Origin: Luidia sarsii
Taxonomy: Eukaryota > Echinodermata > Asteroidea > Paxillosida > Luidiidae
DNA length: 64,000 nt
Assembly (NCBI GenBank): GCA_949987565.1
Contig: OX465119.1
Coordinates: 7,886,194-7,950,193, forward strand
Direction: 5' to 3'
Numbering within the stretch: position 1 is the first letter of the stretch; each line of letters starts with the position of its first letter. The position numbers were made by a program, and so were the translations under genes. The notes beneath the pieces were generated by a model, which did no database searches, was not told where the DNA came from, and was given only the letters and a program-made list of their open reading frames with translations. Below, in pieces: positions 12,301 to 24,300 of this stretch.

Positions 12301-15300
12301 ACCTTTCCCAATAGTAGGATCCTTGCAGAACCTTTCCCAATAGTAGGATCCTTGCATAACCTTTCCCAATAGTAGGATCCTTGCAGAACCTTTCCCAATA
12401 GTAGGAACCTTGCAGAACCTTTCCCAATAGTAGGATCCTTGCATAACCTTCCCAATAGTAGGATCCTTGCATAACAAATCCCAATAGTAGGATCCTTGCA
12501 TAACCTTTCCCAATAGTAGGATCCTTGCAGAACCTTTCCCAATATAGTAGGATCCTTGCATAACCTTTCCCAATAGTAGGATCCTTGCAGAACCTTTCCC
12601 AATAGTAGGATCCTTGCATAACCTTTCCCAATAGTAGGATCCTTGCATAACCTTTCCCAATATAGTAGGATCCTTGCATAACCTTTCCCAATAGTAGGAT
12701 CCTTGCAGAACCTTCCCAATAGTAGAAACCTTGCAGAACCTTTCCCAATAGTAGGATCCTTGTAGAACCTTCCCAATAGTAGGAACCTTGCATAACCTTT
12801 CCCAATAGTAGGATCCTTGCATAACCTTTCCCAATAGTAGGATCATTGCATAACCCTCCCAATAGTAGGATCCTTGCATAACAAATCCCAATAGTAGGAT
12901 CCTTGCATAACCTTTCCCAATAGTAGGGTCCTTGCAGAACCTTTCCCAATATAGTAGGATCCTTGCATAACCTTTCCCAATAGTAGGATCCTTGCAGAAC
13001 CTTTCCCAATAGTAGGATCCTTGCATAACCTTTCCCAATAGTAGGATCCTTGCATGAACCTTTCCCAATATAGTAGGATCCTTGCAGAACCTTTCCCAAT
13101 AGTAGGATCCTTGCAGAACCTTTCCCAATAGTAGGAACCTTGCAGAACCTTTCCCAATAGTAGGATCCTTGTAGAACCTTCCCAATAGTAGGAACCTTGC
13201 ATAACCTTTCCCAATAGTAGGATCCTTGCATAACCTTTCCCAATAGTAGGATCCTTGCATAACCTTCCCAATAGTAGGATCCTTGCATAACAAATCCCAA
13301 TAGTAGTAACCTTGCAGAACAAATCCCAATAGTAGGATTATTGCAGTACCTTTCCCAATATTAGGTTGCAAAACCTTTCTAAATAGTAGGAACCTTGAAG
13401 CAGCCAATTTCATCAAACATTGGTTCATGGTCTAACTCGACTTTACTCCATATCTTCTTGCGTAATTTCAAGAAAGTTAAGCAATTTGGTATAACTATAG
13501 GGCACAAGTGGGGGACTAATGCCATAAAATGTGGCCTAACTTATGCCACATCTTTAGGTGGTATAAGCCATTGCTACATGTCTCAACTATGGCGTTGATG
13601 CTGCTGTTAGTGCAATATGAACATCGAAGAGCACTTTTTCATGTAATGATGAAAAAACACATGTATACGCATCCTTTGTTTATATCGACAGCCTACCTAA
13701 CTCCAAATGGCTGCCTCCAATCAAATTTCCACAGGCTAGGTGTGTGCTCTCAACAATCATTTCATGTACAGTAGCATGTGTACTTCAAAAGTAACCAACA
13801 TCAAGGCTATGACGACCTTACAGAATCTACTTTTGATATCACATTCGACCTGAATCAGTTGCTATTCTAATTTCATGTGCAGCATGTGCGCGTAAATGTA
13901 CAGTACAGTACCTAGGGCTTACACATATGCACCTGACTACCTGTACATTTATGAAGGTTCTGTAAATACATGTAGCCTCTTCCTACTGCAGTAGTATAAC
14001 CTTGCAGTGTACTTTTCCTGTTAAAGCAGGAGGGGATTCTCCTATTTCCAGACTAACAGGATTTTGATGAGGCTGAATAACAATAATCGATTGCCACTGT
14101 TTCCTGCGGGTCTTAATGGCTTGCTTCTTCTACCCTACATGTAGCTGGGCAAAGTAACAAATAAAACACAATGACAGATGGGAGGGAAAAAGACCAATCC
14201 ATTTCCTCTTACTGGTACAGTGTACATGTACATGTAGTCTTAAAGGGTCCCTGAAATAATATACACATGTACCACATCACATGTCAATACATACAATGTA
14301 CATGTATGTACTGTACTTGTACCAATTTATTTTTTTCTGGGGTTTCAGTGCTGTACAGTATGTCATTCACATGAACTTGTTCTAGCAATTTATGATTTTC
14401 TATGAGTTTTAAAACGGGTGGTTTCAATTCATAAAATACATGGATCAGCACTGCATAGAATGTGAAGCCCAGTTTGCTATAGCCGTGTTCCCATTGGACT
14501 TTTTATTCCGTGGCCGTGTGGTATCTTACTGTGACATTCCTGAATGCTAGTCTACCGAGCGTTCTCACATGGACTTATTTTTATACCGACAGTATGTTTA
14601 TTCGGCGTGCACCAAGGAGAATGTCACATTAGTGAGGGCGCTGTGTACTAAGGCTGTTGTCGTGAAAAAAATTCTTGTCAACATGTCGCGAGAATTTTAT
14701 GCCGACTGTCGACATTGTCGCGACAGAGACCCAATTTAGTCAAAAATCTGTAGTCACAATGTCGGAATTTTTTTAGGTAATAAACGAATGGGGCATGTCA
14801 AACCGCCATAGTTGTGAACTTGTGAAATTAGTTTTCATGGATAATCTTATTTTCAATTAAATTTCATATTTAATGGCTTTCGTATTTAAGATTATACACA
14901 ACAAAATAATTTTTGTGCTGATATTGGGTGTTACAGTCGTAATTTCCTAAAAAAAATCATAAAAAAGCGATTGCCCATTGTTTATTCATGACGTCATCGA
15001 TCGTTTATGCGTGTGTTCTCACTGCAAGAAATAATGAATATTTATGAATTCGCTGCACAGCGGCTGCAGTGGTTTTCCTATTGGCTATGCACATGGAAGT
15101 TGGAGAACCGGATAGTTTCAATGAAAAGAAAAGACGTCACCGTCCGCACCTACAGTAGCTAAAGGTAGCCGTGTATTGGGCACCCAAAAACCAGCCGCGT
15201 ATTGGGCCCAAAAACGGAGGAGGCCGCGTATTGGGCCCAAAAACGGAGGAGGCCGCGTATTCAGCCATACATGTACATTCAGACAAACCTAGAACGTATG

Positions 15301-18300
15301 CGGCCAAGGAGGCCTTTTTCCGATGTACATAATGTACTTCCGATCCGTTTTTCAACGAAATAAAATACGCGGCCGCCGGGATTTTGGGCCCAAACATGCG
15401 GCTACTTTCAGCTACGTACCGACCGCAACGTGTGATCTCATTTCTCGATCCTCCCCTCGGACGTCCACGATCTTTGCCGATCTCTCTGCATTGCACTGGT
15501 ATCCGGTACTAAATGCATGCGATGCAGCAACGTATACCAGCTACTGTACTGCTGACGACCGGCCATAGAAACGTGCGCTATACAGTAATGACAGTATTCA
15601 CACTGTACATCGTAATGGCAAAATGCGTTCGGTGAACAATTTTCTTTGGTAGCGTCGCGATCCCTTCCAACTTCCAACATATTTAGTAACTATTATTTTG
15701 CGGCGTGGATAAGCAGAAATGAAATGCTCAGCGCACAATTTTAGGATTTTTTGTTCCCTTTTTATTTCCTTCTTTTCAGAGATTGGCCATTATGACTAGA
15801 GGTACATGTAGGCTAATGTATTTTATTGTTTTTGTCGCGACAACCGAAAAACCTTGTCGACATGTCGGAATATATTCTTTGTCGCGACAATGTCAACAAA
15901 AGCCTTGTCGACAACAGCCTTACTGTGTACAGTAACCTTTGACCTACGACGGATATGACGTTTACTTTACGTGTACTGTACGTACTTTTCGCACTGATAT
16001 TATAAAGTTGTATAGTCAGCTACCGTGCATGTACTGAGTACAACAAATTTCACGGAGCGAGAAGACGAGGATGATAGCGATGCACAAGAAGTTGTACACG
16101 TGTACAAGTTATGTACAGTACTGTAAATGTACATGTAGTCTACACGTAATTACACCATACAAATGAATGAATAGTACATGGTGTGTATACATATACATGT
16201 ACATGTACATGTACAGTGTGTATTTACACGTACAGTACATGCACTGTACATTTGTGTTGCATGTTGGCATCAGGGAAACATACCACCACTTTCGCGCATC
16301 TGCTAGCCATTTCTGGCTGGTCTGTTTACTTTACAAAGCGTTTTACAGTGTGATCGCGGTAGTTTTACATTGCAGGGCTATTCCCACAAGACTTATTGGT
16401 GGGCCTGTTAAGTTACTGTGGCTGAGTAGAAGAATCTCATGTCATATCGGATTAAGTTGGCAATCATTCAATTTCAAGATGGCAATAATTTAAGTCCCGG
16501 TGTCCTGCCAAAAAGTGTCCCTGCCAAATACTGTCCGCTCATTAGCATACTGATCGCTGATTGGTTAGCGTAAGGACTAGGATTAGGGTCGTTAGGGTTA
16601 TGGTTTGAATTAGAATTAGGATTGGGATTAGGATTAGGGTTAGGATTAGGGTTGTTTGGGTTAGGGTTAGCGTTACGGTTACAGTTAGGGTCCAACGGTA
16701 CCAAAGTGCCCAACGTTGCGTGTGTTAGGCCAGCAACCATACACAATGCGTGTGTAGTGCGCAACCATACCCCAACCACGGTGGTTGAATGTCATACGTA
16801 TTGGACCAATCAGCGATCAGTATGCTAATGAGTGGACACTATTTGGCAGGGGACACTATTTGGCATGACACCGGTCCGGTCAAAGTTTTCTTTGTCAATT
16901 TTTCAATTTGTTCAAAGGTTCCCAGTCAGTTTTTCAAGAGTTACATACATGTACATGTGTGTACATGTACACATACATGTACATACACATGTACGTGTAC
17001 AAGTCAAAGACTAGGGTACACATGTCCATGTACATATGTATACACATACGTGTACATGTACGTGTTGATATTACATGTAATTTCAGGTGCAAATGTACGT
17101 ACACCTGTACAGTAAAAAAACACCCAGTTACTGAAAATTTACCACTTCAGTGACTTCACATACATGTACATGTATATATGTATTTGTGCATTTATAGGAC
17201 TACAGTTTATCAGCTGAACATAATTTGGGCGCCTGCTTGTGTATACCGGTATGTAGAGTGCACTTAACTTTGAGAATGTGCATGCATGCATGCATTACTG
17301 CATTTACAGTGTACTTAAAGTGCAAGGTACAGTACACATGTACATGTACATTGTACATGTACCAAGTTTTTTTTGGACTGCCTACTTCAGTCATTGATGA
17401 AGCATGTAGGGAGGGGATTTTCCGCAGCAACCCAACTGAATACTGTACTTTGTGCACATTGGGGAGGGAAGGAAATTGGGAGGGGTTGGCATCATGTGAA
17501 CAGCTCGCATCATGAAGCACTTTGTTAGCAAGATGCTAGAGGGGAGGCTGTGGATGTCAGCTGCACCAAGCAGCAGGGATGTGAAGCACAGCCTAATGGC
17601 GTGAAGCTGTGCAGCAGGGATGGGGTCATACCATCCAGGCACTAACTGCCTGGCCATGTGGCAAGGCTAGCTGGCACACTACTACCACTGCCTGCTGTGC
17701 CTCCACTAGATAACACAGATATTGCTTGTCATTTCCTGCACTGGCAATGAGCTGAGTAAAAAAAAAGATACTGCACTGTCCATTTATTAATTCTTCACTC
17801 AATCTGGTGGTAGAGGCACGCCATCATCAGCACAAAAAGCAATGTAAAACATTTGCTTAGTGACGTATACATGTAAATGCCAGGGTTCTCCCCAGGATTT
17901 TTCAGAAGTGTGGGGGATTTTCTTTGTGGTTTATAAACAATATGCGAAGCCATGGCATGGGGTTCGGGGCCCGCCCAAGGGCCCCGAAATTGTTGGACTT
18001 TTAGATGCTCTCTGCTGCATTTTAGAGCATTTCCTGGGATTTTTAATTACTTTTTCACAGGAAAAAACATGAAGAGATTTGAAGATTTGTTTTCTTCAGA
18101 TATTTATTGACATTAATATTTCAACCAATGACCGTTTTTCCTTTCTGGAGGGTGGAGGCACAAAATTAGTCATTTCAAGATTCAGACGTGGCTGAAGTAA
18201 TCAACGATTCAAACAACTGTTTATTCAGTTTCAATTGAACATAATATTAATAATGAAGTAAAATGCTTCAACCTTAGGTTTATGCTGATCAGACCTGAAA

Positions 18301-21300
18301 CCATGAGCTCCATTCAGTTGTAAGGTATCGAAATTCGTAATTTGGGGTCCAATATACAGTATTTGATTGAGGCCCTTGAGACGTGATTTTTTAGCCTACA
18401 AAATGAAAAAATCTGAGGGAACAATTAAAATCCAACTATATCATTCAAAGATCCTTATGGTGTTCGATTAGAAGAATTAAAGGTTTGGTTTGAAAAGTTG
18501 TTTGAGATGATTGAAGAACTAACTTCGTAGAGCTATGGAGTACGGAGGGAAATTGACCGACATGATCCGTGCAGCAGCAGTATTCTGACCGTGCGCCACG
18601 GCCGACGTCACTGACAACAACACGGTCAAACCTTGGAGCTTCGTAATTTTAGGCCGACACAGAAAAACAGATTCACGCATGTACACCACCCTGTACATTT
18701 TTTTTTGCGAGGAGGGTATATTACTTCCGTGGCACATTTTTCATAATTATTTCGTCCAAGTATTTTTCAAATTGTGGATTTTACGCTACGACCGTACAAT
18801 TGAAGAAGGAAGATCGCCACCGCCAAAAAAGTACTGAACAACTTTTACTGGTCCACCCTGCGTGCTTGGGCATTAAAACAAGTGTTCCCTACCTTATCCG
18901 ATCGTTTATCTATTTCCCTGTCCGTGAAAAAGTTTCATTTCAAATCCGACGTTTTTTCCATAAAGCCTGTTAAAATACAATCTATGTTCAAGTCTAAGGA
19001 ATTAGGGATACAAAATTAGGAACAGGATCGAAGTGCGAAGACTGGAAAGACGTCACCGTTTACAACGCACGTGCGGCATGCCATCTCTAGCCTTCCTCAA
19101 TGGTACCCGATCCGATCCAAATGCATTCTGGGGCGAATGTGTACCAGCGAATAGGATATGCCACTGGACCGTAGCAGTATACACTGTACAGTATACAATC
19201 GTGTGCACGGTCACTATACACTGTTTAGCCTTGTAGGATATAGTACAGAATTTTAAATGCTTGTGTGCGCTTGTAAGCAAACGAAAAAGCTCCACCTTTT
19301 CGGAATAATAATCTTAAAAATGCGAACAATATATACACATAATCCGATCGGCTCGTTTTTGACAACGATCAAACCGGCTTCAGAAGGGCACCACGACCAA
19401 AGTATCAATGGGGCACGGCAAGACTGGCTGTCGAATACATGTAACGCATTTCGAAGGGCATCGACGGCACTGGCCACCGTGAATTTCGAGCCCTGCTTAA
19501 ATTAATGAAAAATATTGTTGTCCCGCCATCGTGCGCGAAACAAAACGCGGCAACATGGCAACGAGAAATACCGTCCCCGTGTGTGGGGTCGATCTTGTAA
19601 GTTTTGCGAATGGTGTAGTATAACATTTGAACCTTCGTAAATGTAGGCCCGACTAGCGGAAAACACACGAGCGCGTGTGCATGTACAGTACATGTGTACA
19701 CATGTACAGTAGTCAGCACTGTACAATGTACTGTACGTGTACATGTACTAGGACGTCCGTAGCGGAGGGTCAGATTTCATGTGACACCGACCACGAGGAA
19801 CGTTGGGTGCCAATGCATGTACACATGTACTGTGTGCAGTGTGGCCGTCGCGCGGTGCACAATGCACGCACCGCTCCTACCGCACGGAAAAATGCAGGAC
19901 TATAGATCGTTTGCACCGGTTTTTGTACTGCTTTTTTGTCTAGATTTTGCTGGACATGCAAGCTGCATCATTTAAGATAATTCTAAACCATACTATAATA
20001 ATTTTATTGTGCGTATCGGGGATGAAAAACTGCGTATCGGCCCGTTTTTTTGCGTATCGGGCAGAAAAGTTAATTTTTTCTGCCCGATACGCAAAAAAAC
20101 GGGCCGATACGCAGTTTTTTGTACGTGGGGAGAACCCTGAATGCAATTTTGAAATGTACATGATGTACATGTACATCTATTGAATTAGTCATTTGAAATT
20201 GTTGTTACATACTGTACATGTACATGTATTACATTTAAAATAAACTCAATAATAAATACAACATAAATAAATGTACAGTGTACATTCGTACACTCTACGG
20301 TTGTTCATTGTTCAGTTGGTACAGTTGTTCATATACATGTATGTACATTGTACATTGTATGTAGAGCAATCCTTTAACAGGAAGTGTAAAACAGTGTAAT
20401 TCACTATAAATGTTTATGTTGCATGCTAGACCTTGAGCATTGTTTGCATGTGTACTGTACATCAAATCTATGTCATGGGCTGCAAGCATTGTACACTGTA
20501 CTAGAAAATTCATGTACAATGTGGTCTCAAACAATCAGATTCTAGAGGGAGACAGTAAACTACATGTACCTGTATCCCTACGGCCACCATGAATAAATTA
20601 TACATAATGTACATGTACATGCACATGTACAGTATGATATGCATCTGAAATGAGTCAAAGTGAAAAAGAGAATTACATGAACATGTAAGTATGCATTATC
20701 ATGATGTGAAATCTGGTTATGTTTACCATGTTGTTGTACATGTACAGTGTAATTGACATGTATACAACAATGTACATGTACAACAGTATTATCAGGCTGC
20801 AATATTCTCATCAAATTAAAAATGCAAAGTTCCCAATATTCATAGGCACACAAACTGTACATGTACATGTACACGTACAGTATGTATGTACAGAAAACAC
20901 ATACTGACAACACTACATGTATGTACCGGTACATGTAGATGTACATGTACATGTGCACAATACTGTACATGTACATGTACATGTACATGTACATATACCG
21001 GTACACAATACTGTGCATTGTAGTACATGAACATATAAATCCTTGATAAAATGTGGTCAAAATAATTTGGAAATCATGCTTGCTGGCTTTCTTGTGATTT
21101 TTTAGCCACTGCAACACTCACACAACAGCACAATGTCACATTGTCAGCTTAATACAGGTACATGTATAGTAGGTACCTGGGTAATGTGTATCGTGCTAAT
21201 GTTGATGTCATTGAAATGCTGTGCCCATATTGTATACACATTATTGTATACACAAGTCATATGGTGCATTATAAAAGAGAGTCTCATCAAGGTACCGGTA

Positions 21301-24300
21301 CTCAGAATGTACTTTTTTATGTATGTAATGTGCAGTTGCATATATACATGTACAAATACATGTATGTACCTGTATACTACATGTATCTAAGGCATATTGC
21401 AGCGACTTCAGGATCCATCACATACCCCGGTACTGTACATGTACATTACATTTTTAGGGCCATTTCCACGACACCAAATAAACACGATTATTGGGATCGC
21501 TATTTGAATTGCGTTTCAAACTCCACAAAGTGTGGACACAATAAACGCGATTATTAGTGGGATTTGAATCACAATTTGGACTCCACTAAGTAAGACTTTT
21601 TCAAACAATCGCATTTCAAACAATCGGATTTTTTTTTTTAAATCCCACAATGCACCGCTCACACTCTGATTGACAGGAAGTGCCAAGCGTGTTTATACTG
21701 TATGTCTCCCTGCGTGGGCCACCCTCAAGGACACACCCACCATTTGACCACAACTGCTAACCGAAATCGGCTCGTGATTTTTTGTGACACGATTGTTTGG
21801 CCTGTATGGACACGACAAAATAAAACCCCGATTTTTGAATCGCGATTCAAATCGCAATTATTTCTGTACTAGTGGGAATGGCCATATGGTGTACAGGTAC
21901 TTGTGTGTGCCCACACTGCCAAACTGCCCGCACACATGCACATGTACTGTACACACATGTACTGGTACTGAAAATATGCAAACAATTTGCTGGCAGCCAA
22001 AAGTACACACGATCTGTCATTACTGTATCCCACTATAATTTGTGCACTTAATGGCAATAGATTATTCATATGCCTGTAATTTGCACATCATTCATTGCTG
22101 TAATGTGTATTAGCAGTAGCACCTTGGGGAACTGCCCACAGGCTCAAACACAATCACATTATACATGTAACTGGATTATTTACACCTCCAATGGACAGAT
22201 TAAAGCTCAAGCATTGTGCCAGACCAAGCATGGACAGTTAAGTGGTTATTGGCTTCCCTTACTACAGTGTACAGTACTTACATGTACATGTATAGTCAAA
22301 CCCCTCACAGAGACACATACATGTACATGTAGGACATAGCAGTGGTAAACCACAAACTAGATAATGCACTAATTGGTGTACAGTTATATGCCAACAAGGG
22401 TTCATATTGCACAAACTTGTGTGGATTCTGGTTTTAGGCAAAGGAAATTCTAAATGCCATCTGGGCACTTCATTCTGTACTTCTGGACACCCTTTTTGTC
22501 TGCATGAACAAGTGACCAAATTGAACTCCTATTAAAATTCCAATCTACATTATGTACAGAAGAATTACTAACTGATTAGCATTTCTAATCAACAGTGTAC
22601 ATGTACTTATGCACTGTGTAGTATACTAGTATCGACACGTGGCATTTATACAGCACACACCAGGCAACTGTGCCTATGGTTTACACATGTTGCAATCTCC
22701 ATGGTGTGGGTGCATTCTTGCCTTTTCAGACAAGGATTAGCAAATATCTACAATCACGCAGGCATTTAAATATCCCTCAGTGGGCTGCATCTTAACAATG
22801 GGAAGGACCCCATAGGTCCAACATGTTTGCCCTACTGAGTACTGTACATGTAGTACACATGTACATGTACAGTGTACAATGTACAGTATACTGTGGCTCA
22901 AGTAACATTGTGGCTCATATACTGTACATGTACACACTGTTCATGTACAGTGGTACTAAATACATGTACTGTACATGTACTGCACACATGTACAGTGTAC
23001 TGTACAGTGTACATGTACAGTAGACTGTACCGGTACACCTGTATGCACTAAATATGAACTAAAGATTTTGCTGCTGTATTAGAACGATGATCATGACATG
23101 TACATATGTACATGTACAGTTCAACTACAAGTAGTATATGTATATGTACATGTACATGTACATGTACATGTATGATTCATTTAATTCAATGAAAATAACA
23201 GAAATATACATGTAGATTTATTTTTGGTTTCACATTAGAACTTTGGCAACAAATCATTACATGTACAGGGGTACATGTATGCCCTGAACATGTACAAGTA
23301 CTATTTAATTCAGTTCATTAAAAAAAGGTTTTATCAAACTAAACATGCAGAGTAAATTAAATGCACATGTAGACTAATACAGTATGAGTATAGAGTATAT
23401 AACTAGAATATATATGTACAATTGTAAATGAACAATGAACATTACAAAAAAACCTAGGGCCTATAGGGAACTGTGCTTTGATCGCATAAACTTACACATG
23501 CTATCTCTGCACAGACCATATTTACAAACCCTGCGATTTTATCAAAATGAAAACAGATACCCAATTTCCATATTTGACCTACATACCGGTACATGTATGT
23601 ATGTATTATAAACATGTACTGTACACATTGTATAGTAGGCCTACAGTATGTATGTATAGATTTTCATGATAGACCGTTCACTACACTGCCATTTTTGCAA
23701 TCCTAATATGAACCTAGGATGTACACGTAGGCCTACTACATGATGTACAGTGTACAACTACAATGTACATTGTACTGTATGCAATGAAAGCAAATGCGTG
23801 TATACACACTGTATACTGTGTACATGTACTACAAGTGATTATTATAAATTTTGTACAATTTAATTAAAGAACTGTAATACATACAATATCATCAAGCGAA
23901 TTTATTTCACAGCTTTTCAATAGACAAAGGAAACAATACTGAAAAAATAGTAAATAAATGCAAAGCACACAAATAAAACTGTAATGTAAATACACGTATA
24001 TTATATATGAATATTACCATGCACTTCACATTTGTGAATGTGATGCATTTGTTCATTGTAACATGCACATGGAGTTGTACTGAACAAAACATGTACTGTA
24101 CAAAGATGGAGTACAAACGTTCAATGAGGCCCCTTGCTTGATGCCATTCAGCTTAGTCTGAAAAATTGTTGTTGTACACATGTACATGTACATGTACATA
24201 TTCTTGCAACACAAAACAGGTTCTACAGTATGAACATTAGAATTGAAAACAGGCTACCAGCTACAAGTACATTTTGGTACACTGTAATGTTCCTGAAGAC

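Noticed and set aside
11192..13300. 702-codon open frame on the minus strand
   Set aside because: It is the stop-free reading of the 29-bp minisatellite. All three frames are open and give the same 29-residue cycle, with no domain and no splice context.
11254..13397. CRISPR-like array
   Set aside because: Units of 28-31 bp follow each other directly with no unique spacers, in an animal intron.
16575..16695. True telomere or chromosome end
   Set aside because: The TTAGGG-like tract is short, degenerate and enclosed by inverted arms of an element, with ordinary sequence on both sides.
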